Of a DNA stretch of 64,000 bases, positions 22,301 through 33,600 are shown in pieces. This DNA comes from Parapristionchus giblindavisi (lineage: Eukaryota > Nematoda > Chromadorea > Rhabditida > Diplogasteridae), in assembly GCA_943737045.1 (NCBI GenBank), contig CALSFV010000390.1, positions 174,645 through 238,644 on the forward strand, given 5' to 3'. A program made the translations under genes and the position numbers. Position 1 is the stretch's first letter. The number at the start of each line of letters is the position of its first letter. The notes under the pieces were generated by a model. The model worked only from the letters and a program-made list of their open reading frames with translations, searched no databases and was not told where the DNA came from.

Positions 22301-23450
22301 CACTAAGGCCCCTAGTACGCGCACTGTGCAACATTGGTTCAAACGCTTAGAAGAAGAGAGTACGACGTCAAAGGTCCGGACGGCCCCCGAGCTGGACTTG
22401 GACGTGCTGGAGCATCACGTCCAAGCGGGCCCCTATGCTACCACCCGTGATATGGCTACGAGTCTTAGGGTAAGCCAACCCACCATCATTGGTTGCCTAC
22501 AGGATCTTGGCAAGGTCCAGAAATTGGATCGATGGCTACCCCTCCGACTGTCGGACAAGCAGAAGTGAAACCGTGCGAACCAGTGTCTGAATCTAATTTC
22601 GTACGCTCGTACAACGGCTTGGATCGACGGGATCATGACTGGAGATGAAAAGTGGATCCCTTACGACAACGTAGTCCTCCGGGCTCAGTGGATCGATCGA
22701 GCTGAGCAGCCCAATTTCATCGCAAAATCCGAACTTCACCAGAAAAAGATCATGAAGTCTGAATGGTGGGGCAGAGGCGGTTTGCTGCATTGGGAGCTGC
22801 TCCCTCGGGAGTCGGCTATTATGGTCGCGGTATACTCTCGCCAACTACAGACCGTGAAGTCCAAGGACCCCTCCGTTCCCTCGCTGCTCGACCGGATTCA
22901 CTTCCAGCACGACAACGCCCGACCCCATATGGCAATGACGATCAAAAATGCCCTGTTGGACCTTGGCTGGCACGTCGTCCCCCAACCGTCCTATTCGCCC
23001 GACTTGGCTCCTAGCGATTACAGCTTATTTTTCGATATGCATTGCGCTCTCGGGGGAATTCAATAATCAGCGAGATGTCGTAATCTGGCTGACCAACTAC
23101 TTTGCCTCCTAGCAGCCGTCCTTCTGGGAGCACAGTATCCACAAGCTACCCGAAGTTTGGAGGAAGTGTGTCGACGCAGACGGCGCTTACTTTGATTGAT
23201 TTGCTTTTTCCGAGATAAAGTTATTTAAATTTGTTTAAAGTGCCAAAAATGCGACAAGACTTATGACTCAACCTAATCAATAAAAATTTACAACCTTTCG
23301 AAATCCATCCGAATCATTCAATATTGTAGTCAACAAATTCAGACTAAAATTAAATATTTATTATCGATTGATTATTTCCAACAAAATAAACCTGCCGACT
23401 AGACTATGTTCAGTCGAAGCTTCATTATTAGAGAAACAATCAATATCCAT
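16353..23450 (-). CDS. Copy III: THAP-like C2CH protein (LIN-15A/LIN-56-like), mostly open
   Basis: Exons (minus): 23392-23450 (ATG), 23295-23343, 21870-21926, 21778-21822, 21625-21735, [21467-21576 damaged], 20970-21092, 20810-20923, 20694-20756, 19006-19340, 18853-18898, 18573-18710, 18366-18524, 18174-18317, 17570-17626, 16450-16514, 16353-16395. Frames and phases fit throughout if the damaged acidic exon is skipped (it is phase 0-0). The acidic DTVP module occurs three times here against twice in copy II. Both C2CH motifs are present (CMFC...CNFH and CIVC...CRAH). Oddities: exon 18853-18898 ends in a GC rather than GT donor; a tRNA-like MITE cuts the third acidic module; a mariner sits in the second intron; and a 1.2-kb foldback element sits in the intron before the basic exon. 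The family's final short exon is not adjacent: reading on from 16353 gives a stop after a few codons. The role is inferred as for copy II, a probable nuclear DNA-binding repressor-type protein. Confidence 0.68.
16870..17512. mobile_element. Foldback/MITE element, same family and site as 658-1356
   Basis: Flanked by CTAA at 16866-16869 and 17513-17516, with GAGGCCGTTTGCG inverted ends. It matches 658-1356 along its length apart from a deletion of about 50-60 bp near 17020. The shared position in copies I and III shows it was present before they separated. Confidence 0.7.
17658..17973. mobile_element. MITE with 37-bp inverted ends, same family and site as 1502-1818
   Basis: Nearly identical to 1502-1818 and at the same place in the intron after the second C2CH exon. 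Inherited through the duplication rather than inserted independently. Confidence 0.65.
19440..20638. mobile_element. 1.2-kb foldback transposon, short relative of 5466-8623, with 4-bp duplication
   Basis: The ends are GAGAGACTATCTG and its complement. The two arms (about 19440-20035 and 20040-20638) pair over nearly the full length and match the outer arms of the 3.16-kb element. ATAT lies at 19436-19439 and 20639-20642. Copy II has GGTAAATATAGTAGC at the same place without the element, which is the empty site. The internal ORF of the longer element is missing. Confidence 0.8.
21149..21465. mobile_element. MITE of about 0.32 kb carrying a tRNA-like segment, inside a copy III exon
   Basis: The termini are ACGTTAGTTCA and its complement (21455-21465). 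TCTCC is found on both sides (21144-21148 and 21467-21471). It lies at the 3' end of an acidic exon of copy III; copy II and the neighbouring module read through without it. The tRNA-like part is listed separately. Confidence 0.6.
21187..21260 (-). other. tRNA-like sequence (A and B box), probably tRNA-derived, not a working tRNA
   Basis: On the minus strand there is an A-box-like GGCGCATTGGTAAGATGG, then GGTTCGAATCC (B box) in a good T-arm (ACGGG...CCCGA). A 7-bp acceptor stem cannot be formed, because the 3' ACCGGAG has no partner upstream. This looks like a pol III promoter unit inside a short mobile element. Confidence 0.5.
22021..23276 (+). mobile_element. Decayed mariner-family DNA transposon
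   Basis: The inverted ends are about 30 bp (TTAGGTTGAGTCATAAGTCT at the left, its complement near 23256-23275). TA precedes the left end, as expected for Tc1/mariner; the right flank TC looks mutated. It sits in the second intron of copy III, and the matching intron of copy II lacks it. The plus strand encodes a broken transposase. Confidence 0.85.
22235..23200 (+). pseudogene. Mariner transposase, frameshifted
   Basis: The 22224-22568 frame carries the helix-turn-helix DNA-binding part (residues such as STRTVQHWFKRLEEES and ATSLRVSQPTIIG). After a stop and frame change, 22635-23066 carries the DDD-type catalytic core: TGDEKWI, HDNARPH and YSPDLAPSDY, the mariner D,D34D signature. A second frame shift near 23050 breaks the C-terminus, whose remnant runs to about 23200 and includes FWEHSI-like and LPEVWRKCVDADG-like residues. 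The full-length mariner enzyme is about 345 residues, so the length fits but the frame is broken in at least two places. It cuts and pastes element DNA in active relatives; this copy is probably dead. Confidence 0.85.
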
Positions 23451-24695
23451 TGTACTATTTGATCATTCAACTTAAAAGACCAGATATAAAATACACATTT
23501 AAAGGCACTTTCCCAGGCCTAAGAATACAGTAACCACATTATAAATTATTTCGGATTTTACAGTAACCACATTCTAAAGATTCAGGCATCCACAGAAAAT
23601 ATTCGTTTTCAAAAAATCCAAATATCTCACATGATAATCATACTACTAGATTTGGAAAATTTGAAAGAAAAAAATCACATGTTTCTACAGTAATCAATCC
23701 TCTTCAATCAATCAATATCTTCACCGTACATTGCCACAGCGAAAAGCCAACACAGTGCTGTATACGTTCGCCATCACTATTTATCTTGTACATTCAATCA
23801 AAAACCGGAACCGTCAAGTGAATCACGAACCGGATCCGGCAAATAGCACCCGGACACGGATGCAGAATCACAACCAGGCTACACAGAATCACTCGATAAA
23901 ACAGTGGACAATATATGTGGAATGAGTCAAAGTGGGTGGTACTTAATGTCAAATCAATTACAATCTATATAGACATGTTGTAGATATCACACTATAGCGA
24001 ACAATATTGTGCAAGAAAATGAGATAAAATGGTGAGGCTACAGTAGGCATGCACGAACATTTGTACTCTACAGAAAGATATACTGCTACCGTACTCTTCC
24101 TACAGTATCAACGGCGACGGCCGCTCAACGCGACCGCGACGCGTCTACTGCAAATCTCAGGCGGATGAGGTGGGGACGTCACGAGCAGGGGGGATAATGG
24201 GGTGGAAGACTTAAAAGGCACAATCAATCAATAATGTACACGATGGGGGAATTATGATATGCAGGTATGTGGTGGATACGCAAATCGATAATGGAAATAT
24301 GGGGAGGAAAAAACAAGGGAAAATCAATAAACAATAACGGGGATTATTATGCAGCGTACAATGTCCGTAATGTATTCAATTGGGATATATAGTTGTGGGC
24401 AGAAATGGGACGGGATATGAGAAGCCAAAAACTATCGCAAGGCAGAGGGGAAGGGGGGGGGGGGCAAAACAACAAAAGTGGGCGGAGTTAATCGATAAAC
24501 AAAAGAAGGGTACTGTGTACTGTATGAGGTGGAATAACAACAAAAGAGTATGGGAATGAAATTATTATGTATGACGACGAAGAAAACACTCTAACTACTA
24601 CTGACCATGTCTCTGTGTGACTTTTGTGGGAATAGTAGATGTGTACTAGAGATCAAAGATCAAAAGGGCGGAGCATCAATGAGAGGAAGCTGCTT
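23451..24695. other. Spacer between copy III and the IP3 3-kinase gene
   Basis: The first 120 bp resemble the upstream region of copy II (10379-10500), then similarity fades. A G run lies near 24454-24462. The short ORFs here show no family features. This should hold the promoter of copy III and the 3' UTR of the kinase gene. Confidence 0.5.
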
Positions 24696-27600
24696 TTACC
24701 GCTCGGGCCTCTCGAGATGATTGCTAATGATGGGCGCGTCTTTGAGTGGCAAGTCTTCGAGGATCTTAAAGGGCACACTTTAAACTTTGAACTTCCCGCC
24801 AGATTACGGTAGTATATCCTACCTCAATCAGGCTATCGATTCCGGTAAGGTAACCGTCCTCGCCATTACCCGGCACCCACTGCGACCGATGGTTCATCGT
24901 GCGACCAGGCGGAATCCTGCAACGAAACAAGTATGTACTAGGGACATTTGGTTGAAAGATGATCGGTACACTCAGTGTACTACACTGCTATCAGTAATAA
25001 AAGTTTGTAAAACTTATTAAGAGATGGAGAAAATGAATGCTTACTTGACAGCTTTAGCGAAATCGATCATCCACACGCCTACTTTCTCCTTGTCAAAAAG
25101 GACGAGAAGAGATGAGCCAACAACCTGAATAGATGAACAATCGATAATCAGATTTGTTAAATTAAAGAAATTGTTGTTAAAGTAAATATTCTTTGATGAA
25201 ATTTATAAAGAAACCAACAACGCCCACTTTTCTTGTTATACATTTATTTTTACATTTACATCTATCCTTTAAATTCATAATAATACATAGTTTCGATTTT
25301 AAAAAAATCAATAAGTGGCTACCGTACCTCATGTTGGGCAAAGAACGTGCTCTTCTCGATAGCGCTTCTCAGGGATATCAATCGATCGATAAGCGCTTCG
25401 GCTACACGCTTTCTGCAAATAATCATAACAATATGGAAAGAAATCGACAGCAGATTGTTAAATTTGGCATCGTGCCAAGTCAAGTACCGTAATCCTTTAA
25501 TCGTGGCAAGACTCACCTATCGTCAGCGAGGAAGGTGCGGAAGACGCCAGCGACATCGGCGGCCGTACGTACCTTCTTGAAGTTCTTCTGAAGCTCACCT
25601 CCGGGCAACTGGAAGATCAATCGATAAGAATCGATGACTTGTTTTACTAGTATTTGTACAAATTCTTAATAAAAAAAGATTTTGCTTACTCAAGCACTTT
25701 CCATATTTTCTCAAATCAAAAACTCAATTAGCCTCTTGAATCCATGATTCAAAGAAAAATTAATTAAAAGTTGCTACAGCCTATCAACAATAATTCGAAC
25801 GTTCTAGGGGTTTCAAAACATAGGTGGGCGTGTGAAAACGAATTCTTTTTGCGCACAGCCTTGCCTTCCCTTGCGGGGCCTTGCGCATAGCTTTACCTCG
25901 CAGAAATTGGAACATTTCCAGTCAAATCTCCAAAAAAATGACCGTGCGCATAGCATTGCCTTACAATTCCTCGGTTTGAGCACAGCCTCCCCCCCCCCCA
26001 GCGTGCCCACCTATGTTTCAAAATAAATGAATACACTAACGAATCAAGAACTATTACCTTAGCCGCTTCGATGCGGAATCCCAGCGCTGCTGTGCTGCTT
26101 TCTCTCTCACGAAACTGCATGTACCGTAGCTTCGTGATCTCACCCGTTCGTCTATAATCATATCCATTGATTGTCATTACATTATCCATCATTATTGATT
26201 ATATTATTGAACATCATCCAATTCCTATTACAAGATTACATAATACGCAGTCACAGTATGGCTGATTTATTCAGCTTTCAATATTACTCTGCCCTATTCC
26301 AGTAAATGTATTCATATTTCAATTATTATTTCTCTCTGACTCAATCCCCTTCTCTTTGTGATTTACGACAATAATCCTTTCAAATCGATCAGGCACTGGG
26401 TAGGGGAAAGTGAAAACGAATCGAAAGTGAGCGATATAAGCCTCTGATATGAACCTTATCACGAGTCAATCACTCTCTAACTTTACTGTACTCTCTCAAC
26501 CCATTTCCACATCCACTCTCTCACTTTCCCACACTATCTCGTCCCTTCACTGTCTGCGCTCTCTCTTATCAGTACACACTCTGCGCAGACTCTAACCCGG
26601 GATGCGTGACAATTAACCCGGGTCAGAGGCATATCGAAGGGGTACCTTATCGCCCGCCGACCGGGTGGAGCCTTCTAATCAACAGTGTGTATGCTAATCA
26701 ATGAGTGTACAGACAGAGAGACGAGACGAGAAAGTGTATAGATGTGAGAGAGCGCAGACAGAGAGACGGAACGAGAGAGTGTACAGATGTGAGAGAGCAC
26801 AGACAGACAGATAGAAAGATCGACAGAGCTAGATGTGTGGGAAATGAAGAGACCGAGTCAACCCGGACAGAGCTCAAAGTATCAGACAATCTCCGAGGGT
26901 TAATTACACCCAGGCCAGCATATCGCGCGTAAAATTCTCAACGATCTTGCAGCGAAAACGAGAGTTATGGCGAAAACAACATGTTTATTGCCCATAAATT
27001 AGTACTATCTCTCTGAGAGTCTCTCACGATCTAAGATCAGTCATGAGATGCACATACATTTGTGCATTGAGCTTTGGTGATCGTACGATCGATTCATTCA
27101 GACTTCGCACCGTACAGTACTAGTAGCTAATAAGTAGCAAGTCAGTTACGTTTAAAATAGCACCTGGTCGTACAATGGATAGCTGATTACTAGCGCATAG
27201 AACACTCATAGATAAGGAGAGAAAGAACAGATAAAATCAGATTTGCATCGATATTTTCCCTTTCTTTTTACGAAACTGATTTTATGCACGTTTTTTCCGA
27301 ATGAAATTCGCCTTTTTCTGTCAATCAAAAGGCGTCGTTAAAGCACTGCCGCTAGAGTGTAGGACTGGCTGCGCAAACGAAAGAATCGCCCACATAAATC
27401 GCGCAAAAAGAATAAATAGACACAATAGAATGAACAATCAAGAGATATTATCAATAAAGTAGCAGGAAAGTGCCCTACCATATGCATAAAATAAAATGAT
27501 CGCAGACTTTTACAAAACTAATGAGAAATGAGCTATCGTACAGTCAAAGCGAAAAAAATGATATATTTGTGACAAATTTTGGTAAAATTGACAAAGCTTG

Positions 27601-30600
27601 GTTTTGACAAAGTTCCGATATTTAACATTTGTAAGCTTTTGTAAAATTTTGTCACAAATGTTTCACTTTGTTTCCACAGTCTTATACATAAATCAATCAC
27701 ATGGTAAAGTTACCGTACCTTTCCTCTTCGGTAGCCTCACTCGGATCGATTGCAACCATCTTCTCGTACAAGTCCTTCCTTAGTTTCGTATTCGATACTT
27801 CCGACTCGAGGAAGGTTCGGGTTCCTGTTAAGAAGATTGGATTACTGTAAGAATGCATTGATTGATTGAGTAATCAACATAATCCGTATAAATCATCATT
27901 GTTGGTTATGTGTAATTCAGATTAAAATGCGCAAATTGACGACCAAGTGATTGAATAACAAAACCCTAACAATAATTGATATAGATCATACATATAATCA
28001 GCAAAATAGTGAGAATAATATGATTATGCAAATCGATAATCGCCTTACCAATTTTGATGTCCATAATGGCAGTCTGTGAAGGCTCGGCGAAGCGGGAGAG
28101 CAAATCTTCGATCTCGATAAAAGCTGGAAAGTAATCAATAAAATCCTTTTTAAGCAGCTTAAACTAATCTGGGAAAATCAAATTTTGGATTACTCACTCT
28201 CATCATTCTTCTCGATTTGTTGATAGAAACGAGGCGCGAAACCGCAAAGCGCCGGGTCATCCTAACAACAATAATACATTCATATTTATTAATTAAGCGA
28301 GCTGAATTTAGCAAATTCAAAATAAACAACGTACCATAATCGCCTGATAGGCGGTCCCTTCGATGCACATACCCGTCTGCTTCTTGTAGAGCGAATTGAG
28401 CGAGGCGGGCACGATACTTCCTGAAAGTATTGATTGATATTGATTAGCGATGTGATAAAATTTGGAGACTTGAGAATATCACAGTATTGTTAGGCCAAGT
28501 TTAAACATCTCGATCAATATCGAGGGATGAATATTTCAAAGAAAATGCAAGCTGATTCTACACCTCGCTCCATCCACAATTTCATCTTCTTTGTATACAA
28601 CAATAGATATTATATGGAAAAATCAATAATCAATGTATTAATGTCGTACTAATCAATGTCGTAACGTCGTGCTCATAATTAATGATAACAAGACAAACCT
28701 TCATGCCCACTCAGCTGAATCCACTTTTTGAGTCGTTCTTTCAGCCAAGTATCGATCGATTCCTTGGGAAGTGCTGTTATCGCCATCGTCTCAACCGACA
28801 CCTTCAATTTACAATTATTAATTACCCATTTAATTAACATCATTTCCGCCCCACCCCAGCATAAGTGTAGTCCGTAGTCCCTTAAAATCCTATCAAAGTG
28901 ACAAGGCAGTCTGATAGATTAAAAGTACAAAAACTGAACTAATAGACATAGCAAAGTCAAGAGACAATGTGTTTAATCATGGAAAAAGAGGCACGAGTTG
29001 CATGCATGCGATAGTCTGTGCACCAACTATTGAGCGAGCGCTGATTCTACTCGTAATTTACAGCCACCACTGCCCAATACGTCAACTCGTGATAAGGACC
29101 GGACTACAACTTTCCCACGGATCTCTACAGATTTGACCGTAATGATGCGAATTTTGAGTGAGATAATCGATTGAGATCCAGATTTAGAACGAAAACGATT
29201 GAATAAGGCAAATATTCAGGCAATGCCCGACTTTAAAAGAGGCAAAATGATGCGATGGGGAGCGTGACACATGATATGATGTGAGCAATTTGGATGGTAT
29301 GCGGGGAAGAATGAGAAGGACTGCTTAAGCGGATCATCTCACCTCATCTCGTTGATGCGCTTATCATCGTCGCTAAACGCCATATCAATAATCGGACGAA
29401 AATTAAGCTAATTTGCATAAATATTAATCGCTCGTGTAAAGAAGAGTGCGCGTTCGAGTTGGTGCATTATCCGAAATGAGAGGAAATGAATTAGTGAAAT
29501 ACACCACTGTTTATTGTTTTCTCCGTGCACCAATCTCACACCACCACACCAACAAATCAACAATATTTTTACTTTTTAAAAACGACATTTCTTGATTTCA
29601 TAATTTTTTCTCTTGCTATTTTCTACCGCGAGGAAGTCCATTGTACTTCTACTACGAATATGATGGAAGTTAATGCACAGTGATGTCATATCGAATCGAT
29701 GATGCACCACTGTTGTTGTCAACATGTTTACGCCATAGTTTTGGATAAATATTGATGACGTCAGAAGGCTTTGTTTGTCCAACAATCGGAAATCAAAGTA
29801 GACATACGCTGAATTAGGTAAAGCTCACCTCATCACAACAAGACATTGTGCGTCTTGCCGCACTATTGCCGAACAATCGTCGACCCAATGCCAACATTGG
29901 ACTATCATCTTCCAGTGAGTACGCGCCCGCCGCGTACTTTTCAGCCCGAAGTGCGGCTATACTTCTCGGGTTTCGCATACGATGGGTGCGCGGCAAACGG
30001 TAAGTGAGCACCGGTGCAGAGGTCATATCGATTAGAAACTAGGACGGGGAAGGAAAACTGGAAAGAATGAGTGCAGTCCACAGTCCGCGTAATCGCTTTT
30101 GAGAGTGTGAAAGGGGAGGGCTGTATTGGGGCTGTGATAACAAAGGTCGAGAGAGCGAACGACTGTACACTTTAGATTGAGAGAGTGCCAGACGACTAGA
30201 GTGATTGACATCGAGAACGAATACCCTCATCTTGAGAATTTACGAGACAAAATTGAGAAGACGGGCGGAATACACAGAGATCATTATCTATCCATGGGTT
30301 TATGGTAACGACGTTTACTAATTAAACCATAACCGGAAGTAATTCGATTACGGTAAAAAAGCGCCCAAGAAAGTAACGTACCTTGAAACGGTGCCAAATT
30401 CGTGGAAACCGGTAATACATCGCGATATAGGATGACATATGTTGATATTATATATGAACCACGAGGTGGAGTGACTCAGGCCCATGAGTCAAACCCCTTC
30501 ACCCCATAGTCCTCGAGTCACCTATTCATAAGAGGTGGGTGCGTCTGTTGTGATAAGTTATACATAGGGCAATCCCAGAAAACGAATCACGGCCTATTGG

Positions 30601-33600
30601 TATTGGTTCATATTTGCCTGTCTAGAGGGTTGTTTACAATACTATATATAAAATAGTAATAGTAATAATAATAATATTTTTTTCAAAAACGACTGCAGTA
30701 ATCTAGATCCACATTTTGGATAAAATTTTGGAACTTTATTTGAAAAAAAAAAGTTTGACCAAAGTCCTTTATTTGATAGTATCACCTTCTAGATTTTCTC
30801 ATTGGCTTTTTCAATCATTCGATATACACTGTAATCCGCTTATTTGTCCAGGAGAACTATCAGACGAAATTCATTCTCTATATTCTTTAGAGTCTGATTC
30901 ATTTCCCCCAGTTATACACATCATCTAATGAGATTTCATGGAATCATCATGTTATCAATGGCCCATTAACAGGAGCGAAACCATTGCCAACGCCCTCAAT
31001 GTTATCTCACTTTCAGACAACAGAGAAATTGTGTGAAACCAAGAGTATTCTGTCATATCGATCATTCTGAGGCTACAGTAATCTAGATCTACAGAATACC
31101 ATAACGCAATATATTCAGTGCACTTTGAATGCCATAACAACCGCTCAAAGAGTAAACTCTCTTATTTGGAAAGTTCTCTAGTCTATCTGGCGTTCAAAGA
31201 AACGTAGCTTGAGGACGAATACTGTGATAAGTATCGTCTCTAAAGTCATTGGTCCGGTCAATGTCCGTGGGGATTAGTTTGTTGTCTCCGCCGAGAATCA
31301 CGAAATGATAGTGCGCGTGTGCGATAGGAGATTAGATGCAGTGTAGAAATGGTCACAGATTGCTTTGCTACACAGCACGCACCAATACGACATACGCATT
31401 TTGGAGTCAAATAAGTGTGGTAAAGGCCAGAAGATTCTGGAGATCACTGAATCTGACAATGAGTTTGATGCAATCTAGAGACGTTATGAGCAAAGCTTAG
31501 ATTGTGTGTCTAGGTGGCTGTATTCAAAGTTAAAACAGAAGTCAATAGTCTTTTTTCTGCCTTTTAGTCGGTCATTTATGATCTACGTCTAACGAAATCA
31601 ACACATTGACTAATAACAGTCTATAATCATGATTAATACATGCCAAATTGATTAACCTTTGTGATATCATGATATATTATGCAATCAAAATCGCGGGTCG
31701 TTAAACCTCCTCGGAAACGGAAGATACTCCCACGACATGGTATGATAGAATAGAGGAGAGAAAAAGCGAGAAAGCATGATTATTATCGCATAGAGAACAA
31801 CAGAAAAGACAGAGAACTGCATCAAGAAACTTCTACTCCTCACACCCATTTTTATTATTACAAAGTGACTAATTGGGAAGAATAATAAATGTTATTGGAT
31901 TTGAGGCCACACCTCGAGCTAATTTGAAACTCTGGAAATGCTTTCTTATTATGCATGAAACATATATACAAGGACCGAGTCTAGGCAGACAGTGTAATAG
32001 TAAATGATAGAAATAGATGAATGAACACTATTGAATAGTCCTCAAATGAAAGGCGCGGCATGACTAAAGCTTAGAAATGTTTCAACATATGACATAAATT
32101 TAGATAATATAGAAATAGCATAGTATAGAACAGTATAAAAAGTAGCGAAAAAAAGAATATTTGAGAAGTCTTACGTTCTTAGCGAAGACCAGCGCTTCGT
32201 TCCACCAACTTCTTTTCTTCTCCACAACAAACATTAGCACAATTACTGTAGCGTGGATTACGGTAACTTGAGCGCTTATTGATTGATCGGGAACTGAAGG
32301 CACAAGCAACTCGAATAATAGATGATTATCGTACGTATGATGTTATCAGGATGGGTACAGAAGATGAAACTGATAGAGAAGAAGAGGTAGAGAAAGGGAG
32401 ACGGAGAGAGAAGGAGAGGTAGAGAAAAGGAGAGGTAGAGACAGATAGAAAACAGATTGGCGAAGACAAAGGCTTAACGATGTTTCCTGCCTTCAGGGGG
32501 CGGACAATGGAATATAAAACAGATACAGCTATAAAACAAACAGATAAGACGGAACCAAAAACGGCAACGCGGTTGTATACACAGCATTAGCATGTTTCAG
32601 GAAGTGAGAGAGACGCCAGACGACCAGACAGTCCGACAGTATCAGGAGATGGTCAGAGACGCAGAGTGTGCCACTTACTAACCGTTATCACTCATTTGTC
32701 CGGTATCAAATGAGGCAAAAGGGGGGCGGAGTCTATTCGGAGAATATACCAATAAAAGCATTCCTCAAGTTGGACAAGTACGGGACGAGAAATTGGAGAT
32801 CAAAAATTGATAGAGTGATCATGAGAGATCATGGAAACAGAGAGAATCAGACGGTTAGAGAGACATAGACGACAAAGGCTTGTTTGTATCAAATGCGAAA
32901 TTTTATGGGACACGAGGTCAGAGGCTTATCTCGTCAAAATAGAGTATAATTTAGTTACATAGAGAGAAAAAACAGGCATAATATGCTAATAGTAGTATCG
33001 GAAGAAAAAGGTTTAAATTTATACCCCAAGCTAATCTTACTCTCCGCATTGGTAATACTTTCTCGTAGACAAAGAAAGCGAGAGATCTTTACCAGAGCGG
33101 GGAGTGATGAATTTGTTTGGGGTGTGGATTTAAATTGTTCCATCATAGCCAGTTTAAGCATAGAGGATTCAGAAGGAATAAGAGAAACGCCATGTAACAA
33201 GAGTGCTAGAGAGAGTACAATTTTGTTCTCTTTATCAAGATTATTATTGGGGAATGTTTTCATAGAGTGCACATGACCTGGAATGATCTTTAATCATCTT
33301 TGTTCCCATGTTTTCCCTCATTCGATTGATTCATTCAAAACGATAGTGACGTTTGTTTCTCTAGAGATAATATGATTATCAGACAAAAATATCTGAATAT
33401 GGATTATTATTTTCATATTCACAGCTTTCAGTTCATTTTCAATGGCCATCAATGACAAATGCCACATGAATTCTTATTTTGAGCACATTTCTTCGATTTT
33501 TAAATGTCTTTTCCCATTAATGCGTAACTTCACTCCCAAAAAATGTAATGTACCCCAAAACCCTTAAATACAAGGGTTTGAAAGACTTTTCAAAGATTTG

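Noticed and set aside
23731..23925. 64-codon plus-strand ORF (MPQRKAN…)
   Set aside because: Asn/Gln/Thr-rich, with no family match and no splice context.
3247..26000. CRISPR-like or bacterial signals in regularly spaced repeats
   Set aside because: Spliced eukaryotic genes throughout; the repeats are MITEs and simple sequence.
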